A DNA stretch of 34,793 nt. It comes from Actinophytocola sp. (GTDB lineage: Bacteria > Actinomycetota > Actinomycetes > Mycobacteriales > Pseudonocardiaceae). Location of the stretch: the NCBI GenBank assembly GCA_009377385.1, contig WHUD01000036.1:1-34793 (forward strand), read 5' to 3'. The notes beneath the pieces were generated by a model that saw only the letters and a program-made list of their open reading frames with translations, did not search any database and was not told the DNA's origin. Position numbers and translations under genes: made by a program. This document shows, in pieces, positions 1-7,810 of this stretch (positions are counted from its first letter, which is position 1; each line of letters opens with the position of its first letter).

Positions 1-402
1 CTCGAGCGTGCGGTCGGCGGCCGCGTCTTCGACCGCCCGGGCGGTCCGCGCCGGGTTCAGCTCACGCCGCTCGGCCAAGTGATGCAGGTGCACGCTGCGG
101 GCTGCTCGCGAAAGCCGACGCGATGCACGCCGCCGTCGAGCGGTTCAAAGCCGGCGAAGGCCGCCTCACGATCGGCACCTTCCAGAGCGTGTCCAATACG
201 CTCGTTCCGGTGCTGGTCCGCAAGCTCCTCGATGAGTTCCCCAGCTGCGAGATCCGGCTGTCCGAGGACGAGTCCGAGTCCCCGGATCTGTCAACGGTCG
301 ACCTGCTCTTCTACGACCTCCGTATCGACGACGCGGATATCGAGCGCCGCAAACTCCTCGACGACCCGTACTACCTGGTGTCCCCCCGTGGGCGCTTTGC
401 CG
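1..402 (+). pseudogene. LysR-type transcriptional regulator, remnant with frameshift
   Basis: This is the middle of a LysR-family regulator, cut by the left edge of the window. Frame 1 from base 1 reads the end of the winged-helix DNA-binding domain, with the typical run VQLTPLGQV. Near bases 93-104 the reading switches to frame 3, where LLAKADAMHAAVERF continues the linker helix and the effector-binding domain follows (RLTIGTFQSVSNTLVPVL). One missing base there explains the switch. The homology stops after about base 400 (LVSPRGRF), roughly half-way through the first effector subdomain, and the sequence then becomes an unrelated ATPase. The gene cannot make a working regulator. The family call is safe from the domain pattern. 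Its former targets cannot be told. Confidence 0.8.
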
Positions 403-1548
403 ACCGTCGCGGATTTGATGACGGGTCCGTTTCCGGATTGGGAAACGGCGCTGCGGTTCGTCACACGCATTGCGGAACGGGAGCCGTTGCTGGTGGTCAT
501 CGACGAGGCGCCTCGGCTGAACTCCGCTGCTGGCGACTTCGGCGATCTGGTGTCGGCGGTGTGGGAAAACCATGTCCGTGACCAGTCGCTGATGCTGGTG
601 CTGTCCGGTTCGGCGGTCGCTGTGATGGAGGAGATGCTCGGCCCACGCGGCGGGCTGCACCGGCGCCCGAGTGTTGAGTTGCGGATGGACCCGTTCTCGT
701 TCGCGGACGCGGCGGCCTTCCTGCCTGAATTGAACGGTGAGTCGTTCCTACAGGCATACGCTGCCTGCGGTGGATACCCATTGCACCTTCGTCGGTGGTC
801 TACGGACCTGACGGTCGAGGAAAACCTTGCGGAGATGGCGTTCAGCCCGGGTGGTCTGTTGGTACGCGATGCGCCGGACATTCTCAGCGAGGATCTCGAC
901 TGGCGCGGCGGATACGAGCGCGTACTTGTCGCTATGTCCGGAGGAGCGCGACGGCGTTCGCGGATCGCGGGGCGAGCACAGCAGCGTATCGACTACACCC
1001 TGGATCGGCTCCGCAAGGCAGGACACGTGCGGCAGGTGCGCTCGATCGGCGCCGGTGCCGCTGGTGATCCGATGTACGAGATCGGTGACGACTATCTGGC
1101 GTTCTGGTTCTCGGTGCTTCGCGATGACGCGGACCTGATTGAAGGTGAACAGGGACAACCTGTGCGGTATCGGACGACCGGCACCTGGCACAAACATATT
1201 GGACGAGTGCTGGAGTCGGCGGCCCGAGACCATGCGCGGCGCATGGTCTCCGCTGGCGAGCTACCGCCGGATGCCGTCGTCGGACGCTGGTGGCGGGACG
1301 AGGTCGCGGAGATCGACGTCTGCGCTGTGGGCGCCGACGAAAACCCGGTCCTCGTCGGTGAATGCAAGTGGCAGACCAGCGCGTTTTCACACAGGGACCT
1401 GGCTGACCTCCGGCGTAAGGCTGCGCTGGTCGATGACCATGGCTCCGCGCCGCTGTTCGCGTTCTGGAGCCGACGTGGCGCGGACGAACTCGCATCGGCC
1501 TACGACGATGTCCGCAGCTACACCTGCGACGACCTCCTCGCTCGCTGA
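388..1548 (+). pseudogene. AAA ATPase with DUF234-type nuclease domain, 5'-truncated (P-loop missing)
   Basis: This is the C-terminal three quarters of an archaeal-type ATPase found as single copies in many bacteria and archaea. The Walker B strand LLVVIDEAP lies near bases 484-510, and a sensor-like LVLSGSAV follows. Next come a winged-helix stretch and, at the C terminus, a DUF234/PD-(D/E)xK-like motif (EIDV, then GECKW, near 1309-1373). No Walker A P-loop (GxxxxGKT) exists upstream; the sequence there is the LysR remnant. About 90-100 N-terminal residues are therefore lost and ATP hydrolysis is unlikely. Candidate internal starts are GTG 388 and ATG 418, neither with a good ribosome site. 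Frame 1 is open from base 1 to 1548, so the product could also be made as a fusion with the LysR N-terminal part. The gene converges with corA, leaving 8 bases between them. Confidence 0.72.
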
Positions 1549-1556
1549 CCTTCGCT

Positions 1557-2645
1557 CTACAACCAGTGGTTTCGCCGGAAGATGCGGAACAGGATGAAGC
1601 AGATCAGCGCGATCCCACTCAGCACCATGGGGTAGCCGTAGCGCCACTCCAGTTCCGGCATGTACTCGAAGTTCATCCCGTAGATCCCGGCGATCGCGGT
1701 GGGCACGGCGAACATCGCCGCCCATGCGGTGATCTTGCGCATGTCGACGTTCTGCTGCAGCGAGATCTTCGCGACCGTGGCGTCGACCAGCGTGGTCAGC
1801 AGCTCGTTGGCGCTGCCGATGCGCTCGGACACCGTGGTGAGGTGGTCGTCGACGTCGCGGAAGTACGACCGCACCTCGTCCGGCACCAGCCTGCTGTAGC
1901 CCTCTGCCAGCCGCCGCAGCGGCGGCGCTAGCGGCAGCACCGCGCGCCGCAGTACGAGCAACTCGCGCTTCATCAGGTAGATCTGCTCAGCAGACACCCG
2001 CGATGTCGGCGCGAACACCTCGTCTTCCAGCTCGTCGATGTCGTGCTCGATGCGTTCCGAGACGTCGAGGTAGTGGTCGACAACGGTGTCTGCGATGGCG
2101 TGCAGCACCGACGACGGCCCCTGTCGCAGCCGCTCGGGGTCGTTGTCCAGCTCCCTGCGCAGCCGCGCCAGCCCTGAGTGCTGACCGTGCCGCACCGTGA
2201 CGATGAAGTCCTTGCCGAGGAAGGCCATCAGCTCGCCTGTCTCGACGATCTCGTTGGCCGTCGTCGGGGACTCGTGCGCGATGTAGCGCACCGTCTTGAG
2301 CACCATGAACAGGGTGTCCTCGTAGCGGTCCAGCTTGGGCCGCTGGTGCGCCTGCACCGCGTCCTCGACGGCCAGTTCGTGCAGCTCGAAGGTGTCCGCT
2401 ACGCCCTGGATCTGTTCGGACCCCGGCTCGTGAAGGCCGATCCACACGAAGGCGTTGTCCCGCGCGCGGGCCTCCGCGATCGCGTCGGGGTGCGCCCACT
2501 TGCCCGGCAGCCGCTCGCCGTCGACGTAGACCCCGCAGTCGACGACGGACGCGGAGAGCGGGATGGGATCCGGCTGTCGTACTGGTGTTCGTGACCGGCC
2601 GTAACCGCGACCGCGCAGGCCGCCGAACGGGCGAATCGCCGCCAT
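1557..2645 (-). CDS. corA: CorA family magnesium/cobalt transport protein
   Basis: The product is a divalent-cation channel of the plasma membrane, 362 residues from the chosen start, normal for the family. A soluble alpha/beta cytoplasmic domain comes first, then a long helical stalk. Two C-terminal membrane helices follow, and the CorA signature YGMN sits at the end of the first (GMN at about residues 323-325, followed by FEYMPEL in the loop). The C terminus is basic (FRIFRRNHWL), as expected for the cytoplasmic end that lines the pore. ATG 2645 is preferred because it follows GGAGGGAGT. An in-frame ATG at 2669 would add eight residues but has no good ribosome site. The gene is transcribed away from the MaoC gene. 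Whether it carries Mg, Co or Ni cannot be decided from sequence. Confidence 0.93.
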   Translation of the reverse strand: MAAIRPFGGLRGRGYGRSRTPVRQPDPIPLSASVVDCGVYVDGERLPGKWAHPDAIAEARARDNAFVWIGLHEPGSEQIQGVADTFELHELAVEDAVQAHQRPKLDRYEDTLFMVLKTVRYIAHESPTTANEIVETGELMAFLGKDFIVTVRHGQHSGLARLRRELDNDPERLRQGPSSVLHAIADTVVDHYLDVSERIEHDIDELEDEVFAPTSRVSAEQIYLMKRELLVLRRAVLPLAPPLRRLAEGYSRLVPDEVRSYFRDVDDHLTTVSERIGSANELLTTLVDATVAKISLQQNVDMRKITAWAAMFAVPTAIAGIYGMNFEYMPELEWRYGYPMVLSGIALICFILFRIFRRNHWL

Positions 2646-2819
2646 ACTCCCTCCAACCGCACTCCTCATCGACTCTTAGGCAGACTCTTGGGCACCGATC
2701 ATCGAGCCTACTCCTGCCACAGGGCATGATGTCTGGCAGAGACAGGCGGGTGCCGATAGCGGGCTACCCCTGGTGATCTTCCCACGGGGCCTGCCCGCGC
2801 GACACAAGGAGGAACGAGA

Positions 2820-3323
2820 GTGCAGTTCGGCCGCTACTACGAGGAGTTCGAGGTCGGCGCGGTGTACAAACACTGGCCAGGCAAGACGGTGACCGAGTAC
2901 GACGACCACCTGTTTTGCCTGCTCACCATGAACCACCATCCGCTGCACATGGACAGCCATTACGCGGCCGAGACCACCGACTTCGGCAAGAACGTCGTCG
3001 TCGGCAACTACATCTACTCGCTGCTGCTCGGCATGTCCGTCGCAGACGTCTCCGGCAAGGCGATCGCCAACCTCGAGGTGGAGTCGCTCAAGCACGTCAA
3101 GCCGACCTTCCACGGCGACACCATCTACGGCGAGACCGAGGTGCTCGAGAAGACGCCGTCGAAGTCCAAGGACGACAGGGGCGTCGTCTACGTCGAGACC
3201 CGAGGCTACAACCAGGACGGCACGGTCGTCTGCGTGTTCCGGCGCAAGGTCATGGTGCCCAAGCAGTCCTACGGCGACGCGCGTGGCGGCGAGCAGCCAG
3301 GGCGTCCAGTGCCGCATGAGTAG
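2820..3323 (+). CDS. MaoC family dehydratase (hot-dog fold)
   Basis: This is a 167-residue single hot-dog-domain protein of the MaoC/(R)-enoyl-CoA hydratase group. It is expected to hydrate or dehydrate a CoA thioester in the cytoplasm. The fold marker is the helix-preceding stretch DHLFCLLTMNHHPLHMDSHY (about residues 28-47), matching the family's catalytic D-x4-(N/H)-H pattern. A central hot-dog helix (VVVGNYIYSLLLGM) and the beta strands follow. Close relatives include mesaconyl-CoA hydratase-like proteins, but the usual CoA ester lyase partner is not beside it, so the substrate is open. GTG 2820 is supported by AAGGAGG at 2806-2812, seven bases upstream. The gene overlaps the following DUF2332 gene by 8 bases, so the two are probably translated together. 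Confidence 0.86.
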   Translation: MQFGRYYEEFEVGAVYKHWPGKTVTEYDDHLFCLLTMNHHPLHMDSHYAAETTDFGKNVVVGNYIYSLLLGMSVADVSGKAIANLEVESLKHVKPTFHGDTIYGETEVLEKTPSKSKDDRGVVYVETRGYNQDGTVVCVFRRKVMVPKQSYGDARGGEQPGRPVPHE

Positions 3324-4404
3324 CCCCGTGAACGACATCGAGGCGGCGCGGCGCGGCCTGGCGGAGTTCGCCGGGCGCGCCGAGGCGTCGTCGCCGCTGT
3401 ACGCCCACCTCGCCGGCAAGGCAGCCGAGGACGACGAGGTCGCAGGCCTGCTCGTCGACGCGCCTGAGCCGGACGGCGAACTGCTGCTCGCGGTGGCGCA
3501 CCGGTTGCTCCAGGCCGACCCGATCCACCCGCTGACCAGGTACTACCCGACCCTGGGCGGGTTCGATGGCGTCGACGCCGAGACCTGGCCGATGTTTCGC
3601 ACCTTCCTGCTGGAACGCGCAGATCGGGCGCGGGCGCTGCTGGCGTCCCGCGTGGTCCGCAACAACGACGTGCAGCGCGCAGCCCTGCTGTACCCGGCGT
3701 TGAGCGCGGTCGCCAAGCAGGCCAAGGGCACCATCGGGCTGATCGAGGTCGGCGCGTGTGCCGGGCTGCTGCTCGGGTTGGACAAGTTCGGCTACCGCTA
3801 CCACTGCGACGACGGGGTCCAGCACACCGCGGGGCCGACGAAGGCCGCCGTCGGGCTGCACTGCGCGGTGGCAGGGCCAGGGTTCGGCGGGCCGAGGAAG
3901 AAGCTGTCGCTCGGCGAGCGGGTCGGGCTCGACCCCGCTCCCGTCGACCTCGCAGACGAGGACGAGCTGGCATGGCTGGACGCCTGCATCTGGGCTGACC
4001 AGCCGGAGCGGGTCCGGCTGCTGCGTACCGCCGCCGCCGCGCAGGGCAAGAACCCGCCGGACGTCGTCGCGGGTGACGGTGCGGCCGACCTCGCCTCGGT
4101 GGCGGAGCGGCTGCCGTCCGACGCGCCGCTGGTGGTCATGAACAGCAACACCATGCCGCACATGGGCGAGCAGGGGCGCGCGACGTACGTCGCCGCGCTG
4201 GCGGCGCTGGCCGAGCAGCGGCCGCTGTGGTGGGTCAGCCACGAGCCCTACGAGCAGGGCATCGCCGAGGTGTTGCCTGGTCGCGACGACTTGGGGCCCG
4301 GTGCCGGCGTGCTCAGCGTCGCGCACTGGTCGGGCCCCGAGCCCGACGTGACGGTGCTCGCCACCACCGACCTCCACGGCGGTCGGATGACCTGGCTCGG
4401 TTGA
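3316..4404 (+). CDS. DUF2332 family protein
   Basis: The product is a 362-residue soluble protein of the actinobacterial DUF2332 family. No reaction is established for it that I know of. Typical features are HPLTRYYPTLGG near residues 70-85, the run NDVQRAALLYPAL, and a glycine-rich IGLIEVGACAGLLLGLDKFG that resembles the nucleotide-binding loop of SAM-dependent methyltransferases. Later come ADQPERVRLLR and VVMNSNTMPHM. The methyltransferase-like loop is an observation; a methyltransferase role is inference. The start is ATG 3316, inside the stop region of the MaoC gene (ATGAGTAG), which suggests coupling. An in-frame GTG at 3283 would extend it deep into that gene and is rejected. A strong hairpin follows the stop. 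Confidence 0.85.
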   Translation: MSSPVNDIEAARRGLAEFAGRAEASSPLYAHLAGKAAEDDEVAGLLVDAPEPDGELLLAVAHRLLQADPIHPLTRYYPTLGGFDGVDAETWPMFRTFLLERADRARALLASRVVRNNDVQRAALLYPALSAVAKQAKGTIGLIEVGACAGLLLGLDKFGYRYHCDDGVQHTAGPTKAAVGLHCAVAGPGFGGPRKKLSLGERVGLDPAPVDLADEDELAWLDACIWADQPERVRLLRTAAAAQGKNPPDVVAGDGAADLASVAERLPSDAPLVVMNSNTMPHMGEQGRATYVAALAALAEQRPLWWVSHEPYEQGIAEVLPGRDDLGPGAGVLSVAHWSGPEPDVTVLATTDLHGGRMTWLG

Positions 4405-4410
4405 GGCATG

Positions 4411-4434
4411 CGACTCGTCCGATCGCACGAGTCG
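4411..4434. terminator. Hairpin between convergent DUF2332 and Nudix genes
   Basis: The arms CGACTCGT (4411-4418) and ACGAGTCG (4427-4434) are perfectly complementary around an 8-base loop. The hairpin lies 7 bases after the DUF2332 stop and before the end of the convergent Nudix gene, so it could serve both directions. There is no clear T run, which is usual for high-GC actinobacteria. Confidence 0.6.
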
Positions 4435-4486
4435 GTGTCACTCCGTGGTGTGAGAGGTGCCACAGTGTCGCGATCGCGGCCTGCGC

Positions 4487-4915
4487 TCAGGCGTCTCGCG
4501 GCGCTCCTGGCAGCGCGTGCCAGCTACGTAGCGTTGCGGTAAGTTGGTCGACGAGATCGTCATTTCGGTCGAGAGCGTCGTATTCATCCCCATCAACCCA
4601 GCGCGCGTCGGCGGCGTCGTCACCCGCAAGCAACGCACCGGTGACGACCGTGCAGAAGTAGTCATGGATCTCGTACCGGCCGCGCGTGACGATCCCGGCA
4701 AGCGAGCGTGGCTCGACTGTGAGTCCGGTCTCTTCTCGCAGCTCACGGGTCACGGCGTCGGTCAGCGACTCGCCCCGCAGCACCCTGCCGCCTGGTAGCG
4801 ACCACTTGCCTGCCGCCGGCTCGTGGCCCCGCTGGATGAGCAGCAGTCTGCCGCTGGCATCGTGTACGACGCCGCCTACACAGCGGATCATGGATTGCTC
4901 GCAAGACATAGCCAC
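4487..4915 (-). CDS. Nudix hydrolase (MutT-like)
   Basis: This is a 142-residue Nudix hydrolase that cleaves a nucleoside diphosphate linked to another group. A full Nudix box fits GX5EX7REUXEEXGU: G43, E49, R57-E58, E61-E62 and G64-L65 (the second half reads RELREETGL). The catalytic glutamates are therefore intact. The strand before the box, LLLIQRGHEPAAGKWSLPGG, is typical of MutT-like and ADP-ribose hydrolases. The substrate cannot be assigned further. The start is uncertain: GTG 4915, ATG 4909 and ATG 4891 are in frame and none has a good ribosome site. TATGCT on the minus strand about 20 bases upstream could be a -10 box for a short-leader transcript. The gene stands alone, convergent with DUF2332. 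Confidence 0.88.
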   Translation of the reverse strand: MAMSCEQSMIRCVGGVVHDASGRLLLIQRGHEPAAGKWSLPGGRVLRGESLTDAVTRELREETGLTVEPRSLAGIVTRGRYEIHDYFCTVVTGALLAGDDAADARWVDGDEYDALDRNDDLVDQLTATLRSWHALPGAPRDA

Positions 4916-5050
4916 AGAGAGTAGTTGTTCGGTAGCATAATCGCCGACGCTGCCCCAAGCGCGCGACTTTGCTCGGTTATGAGCGTTTGGTGCGGTACAA
5001 CGAATAGTGGTTAGCCCACAGGTACTACGGAGAGACGGGGTCTGATCGTC

Positions 5051-5215
5051 GTGGACGTGAAGAAGTTGGCCATCGTGGCCGGTACCCTACTCGTGCTGTT
5101 CTTCGTCATCACACAGCCAACAAGTTCGGCCGGCCTCGTACACAACATTCTCGGCATGCTCAGAGACGCCGCCGAGTCACTGATCACCTTCGTCAGCAGC
5201 GTGTTCCAAGCCTAA
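5051..5215 (+). CDS. Small single-pass membrane protein (54 aa)
   Basis: A 54-codon gene with start GTG 5051 and stop TAA 5213-5215. The peptide begins MDVKKLAIVAGTLLVLFFVI, a short basic N terminus leading into one hydrophobic helix. A C-terminal part follows with the amphipathic stretch NILGMLRDAAESLITFVSSV. I believe similar short proteins precede PH-domain membrane proteins in other Pseudonocardiales; that is recollection, not a search. The gene ends 10 bases before the PH-domain gene on the same strand, so the two probably form an operon. A weak ribosome site (GGGGT, 5037-5041) lies nine bases before the start. The function is unknown; a partner or regulator of the PH-domain protein is the simplest idea. 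Confidence 0.7.
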   Translation: MDVKKLAIVAGTLLVLFFVITQPTSSAGLVHNILGMLRDAAESLITFVSSVFQA

Positions 5216-5225
5216 TGGTGTCGCA

Positions 5226-5792
5226 TTGAGTCTCTTCGCTCCTCGCGATCCGGACGAGTATCTGCTCGATACCGAGCGCCGTGTGATCAGGATCAGGCGG
5301 CACTGGGCCACGTTGCTGTGGGACAGCTTCGAATCGGCTGCCCTGCTGGCCATCGCGGTGATGGTGTCGTATCTGCTGCCCCCTGCGCTGTGGGTGGTGC
5401 AGAACGTGCTCTGGTACGCGGCCCTGCTGGTCATCCTGCGGTTCATCTGGATCGTGATGGAGTGGTGGGTGGAGACTCTCGTCGTCACCGACAAACGATT
5501 CATCATGACAAAGGGCATCTTCACGACGAAGGTCCTGATGATGCCCATCAGCAAGGTCACAGACCTCACCTACAAGCGGACAGCGGCCGGCAGGATGCTT
5601 GGCTACGGCACGATCATCGTCGAGTCGGCCGGTCAGATCCAAGCCCTCAACCACATCGACTACCTGCCACGGCCGGAAGAGTTCAACGACACGATCTCGG
5701 AGCTGGTCTTCGGCGACAAGAAGGCCCAGGCCGAGCGGTTTTCCATGATCAAGGCGCAGCGCGCCGCGCGGGGCAAGCGTGCGGTGAAGTGA
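5226..5792 (+). CDS. PH domain-containing membrane protein (bPH2/YdbS-like)
   Basis: The 188-residue product is an integral membrane protein. A short N-terminal segment (DPDEYLLDTERRVIRIRRHW) leads into two close membrane helices (about residues 35-75, SAALLAIAVMVSYLLPPAL and the following NVLWYAALLVILRFIWIV). A bacterial PH domain follows, with the typical VVTDKRFIMTKGIFTTKV strand pair and a later GYGTIIVESAGQIQAL strand. The C terminus is basic (QRAARGKRAVK) and probably cytoplasmic. Such proteins are widespread and poorly characterised, with membrane-lipid or envelope roles proposed. The start is TTG 5226; no ATG or GTG gives a better in-frame option, and stop-proximal coupling to the 54-aa gene may help initiation. 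Confidence 0.85.
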   Translation: MSLFAPRDPDEYLLDTERRVIRIRRHWATLLWDSFESAALLAIAVMVSYLLPPALWVVQNVLWYAALLVILRFIWIVMEWWVETLVVTDKRFIMTKGIFTTKVLMMPISKVTDLTYKRTAAGRMLGYGTIIVESAGQIQALNHIDYLPRPEEFNDTISELVFGDKKAQAERFSMIKAQRAARGKRAVK

Positions 5793-5859
5793 TGCGCGGA
5801 CAACGGTGAGCGTGCCCTGAGATAGGGAGCTCGGATGCGCATCAGCGACACTGGTTGCT

Positions 5860-6744
5860 GTGAGCCCTCGCATCGACCTGCACACGCACTCCACCGCGTC
5901 CGACGGCACCGACAGCCCAGCGGGCCTCGTCGCCGCAGCGACTGCCGCCGGGCTCGACGTCCTGGCCATCACCGACCACGACACCACGGCGGGCTGGCGG
6001 GAGGCAGGCGCGGCGCTACCGCAAGGGATGCAGCTGGTGCCTGGCGCCGAGCTGTCCTGCGTGTCTGAGTCCGACGCTGACGGCAGGGGGAGGCGGATCA
6101 GCGTGCACCTGCTCGCCTACCTGTTCGACCCCGCCGCGGCGGCCGTTGTCGCCGAGCAGCGCAGGCTGCGGGAGGAGCGGCGCACCAGGCTGCGCACAAT
6201 GGCGGAGCGGATGGCCGCGGACGGCGTCCCCATCGACCCCGACGAACTGCTCGGCGCATTGCCAGCCGACGCGCCTGCCGGACGTCCACACCTGGCGCGG
6301 GCGCTGGTGGACGCGGGTCTGGTGAGCAGCGTCGACGAGGCGTTCGCGAGCTACCTCGGCAGCGGCAGGGGCTACTACGTCGCGCGCAGCGACACCCCGG
6401 TCATGCGGGCCATCGACATGATCAACGACGCGGGCGGCGTCACCGTGCTCGCCCACCCACTCGCGCACGCGCGCGGGCCGACGGTGAGCTTGCCGACCAT
6501 CGCCGAGATGGCGGCGCACGGGCTCACCGGCATCGAGGTCGACCACCCCAACCACGACCAGCCGACCCGCGAGAAGCTGCGGGCGCTCGCCGACGAGCTG
6601 GATCTGCTGCCGACCGGGTCAAGCGACTACCACGGCACGAACAAGGACATCCCGATCGGCGCGGAGACCACCGACCCCGACGTGTTCGTCGACCTGGTGT
6701 CGCGGGCGGGCGGCTGCGAGATCGTGGCGGGGGTGGCTGGGTGA
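5860..6744 (+). CDS. PHP-domain phosphoesterase (nucleoside 3',5'-bisphosphate phosphatase / RNase AM-like)
   Basis: A 294-residue polymerase-and-histidinol-phosphatase (PHP) domain enzyme that uses a cluster of two or three metal ions to cleave phosphomonoesters. All metal-binding motifs are visible: HTHSTASDGT (residues 8-17), TDHDTTAG (38-45), GAELSC, a central H in AHPLAHARG, and a C-terminal SSDYHG. The insert after the second motif and the overall length match the TrpH/YciV group, which in Escherichia coli acts on 3',5'-bisphosphonucleotides and short RNA 5' ends. The exact substrate here is inference. GTG 5860 starts directly at the domain; no good ribosome site precedes it. The stop overlaps the start of the MarC gene by four bases (GTGA), showing translational coupling. 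Confidence 0.87.
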   Translation: MSPRIDLHTHSTASDGTDSPAGLVAAATAAGLDVLAITDHDTTAGWREAGAALPQGMQLVPGAELSCVSESDADGRGRRISVHLLAYLFDPAAAAVVAEQRRLREERRTRLRTMAERMAADGVPIDPDELLGALPADAPAGRPHLARALVDAGLVSSVDEAFASYLGSGRGYYVARSDTPVMRAIDMINDAGGVTVLAHPLAHARGPTVSLPTIAEMAAHGLTGIEVDHPNHDQPTREKLRALADELDLLPTGSSDYHGTNKDIPIGAETTDPDVFVDLVSRAGGCEIVAGVAG

Positions 6745-7361
6745 GCGCGTGGTTCGACGTCGGCGTCTTCGTGTCGGCGACGGTCACGCTGCTGGTCATC
6801 ATGGACCCAACCGGCACGGTTCCGGTGTTCCTCAGCCTCACCGGTCGTCGTGCCGCGTCGGCGCGGGCGAAGGCCGCCCGGCAGGCGGTGCTGGTATCGC
6901 TGCTTGTCATCACGGTCTTCGCGGTGGCAGGCCAGGCGATCCTGACGTACCTCGGCATCGGCATTCCCGCGCTGCAGGGTGCAGGCGGGCTGTTGTTGCT
7001 GCTGGTCGCGCTCGACCTGCTGACAGGACGGGAGAGCGCCCAGCCGCAAGCCGCGGAGGACGTCAACGTCGCGCTGGTCCCGTTGGGCACGCCGCTGCTC
7101 GCCGGACCGGGCGCGATCGCGGCGACCATCGTGTTCGTCCGGGAGGCAGCGGGCGCCCTCGGCGCCTACCTCGCGCTCGCCGCCGCGATCGTGTTGGTGC
7201 ACCTGGCGCTGTTCTTGTGCCTGCGGTACGCGGGCGTGGTGATCCGGCTGATCAAGGAAAGCGGCATCACGCTGGTCGCGAAGGTCGCCGGTCTGCTGCT
7301 CGCCGCCATCGCGGTGCAGCTCGTCGCCGATTCGGTGCGCGGGTTCATCGCGGGCAGCTAA
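6741..7361 (+). CDS. MarC family integral membrane protein
   Basis: A 206-residue MarC/UPF0056 membrane protein with about six hydrophobic segments. Family signs are an N-terminal helix ending in VIMDPTGTVPVFLSLT, where the conserved P and N/T residues sit in the membrane, and the repeat-like second half that begins PLGTPLLAGPGAIAATIVF. The family was once linked to multiple antibiotic resistance, but that role was later withdrawn, so no function should be assumed. Its GTG start overlaps the PHP stop (GTGA), so it is translated with that gene. A biological link between the two is not obvious. Confidence 0.88.
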   Translation: MSAWFDVGVFVSATVTLLVIMDPTGTVPVFLSLTGRRAASARAKAARQAVLVSLLVITVFAVAGQAILTYLGIGIPALQGAGGLLLLLVALDLLTGRESAQPQAAEDVNVALVPLGTPLLAGPGAIAATIVFVREAAGALGAYLALAAAIVLVHLALFLCLRYAGVVIRLIKESGITLVAKVAGLLLAAIAVQLVADSVRGFIAGS

Positions 7362-7442
7362 AGTCGTCGTCGTACCCGTACCGGAGGTGTTACGGCGACC
7401 GTTACGCTTGCGTGCCGACGCTGGACGAGGGTTGGAGCGGGA

Positions 7443-7775
7443 ATGCGTGCGATGACGGCTGGGCGGGAGTGGCCGATGCATGAGCAGCCATGGCGCGGCC
7501 GCCGCACGGGCGGGTTCTGGTGCGGCATCGCGGGTGCCATCGCCGCGGGCCTGATGCTGCTCGCCATCGGGCTGTTCCTGGCGGAGATGTTCGCGCCGGA
7601 GTTCGGCGTGCGCGGTCCTGGCGCCGAGGTGTTGGCGGGTCACATCGTCGCCGCCGTGTTCGCCGTCGCGGCCGCGGTCCTCGCGGACCGGACCCGGGGT
7701 CTGACCGCCTTCGTCGGCGTCGTGGGCACGCTCGCGATCGCCATGATCACGCTGTGGTGGTTCTGGCTCTCCTGA
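7443..7775 (+). CDS. Small membrane protein of unknown function
   Basis: A 110-residue protein with three hydrophobic segments: about residues 24-46 (GFWCGIAGAIAAGLMLLAIG), 63-81 (VLAGHIVAAVFAVAAAVLA) and 89-109 (AFVGVVGTLAIAMITLWWFW), ending within the last helix. ATG 7443 follows GGAG (7434-7437) at five bases. A possible -10 box TACGCT lies at 7403-7408. I do not recognise the family. It converges with the carboxypeptidase remnant and shares the hairpin at 7787-7810. Confidence 0.7.
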   Translation: MRAMTAGREWPMHEQPWRGRRTGGFWCGIAGAIAAGLMLLAIGLFLAEMFAPEFGVRGPGAEVLAGHIVAAVFAVAAAVLADRTRGLTAFVGVVGTLAIAMITLWWFWLS

Positions 7776-7786
7776 CGACGTCGAAG

Positions 7787-7810
7787 GCCGGCCGTCCGGG
7801 GACGACCGGC
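7787..7810. terminator. Hairpin between convergent genes
   Basis: The arms GCCGGCCGTCC (7787-7797) and GGACGACCGGC (7800-7810) pair at ten of eleven positions and would form a very stable stem. It lies just past the end of the small membrane protein gene and at the end of the convergent carboxypeptidase remnant. Confidence 0.55.

Noticed and set aside
79..1548. A normal 489-aa gene covering the whole stretch
   Set aside because: Residues before about base 388 are LysR sequence read out of frame; only the later part matches a protein family in this frame.
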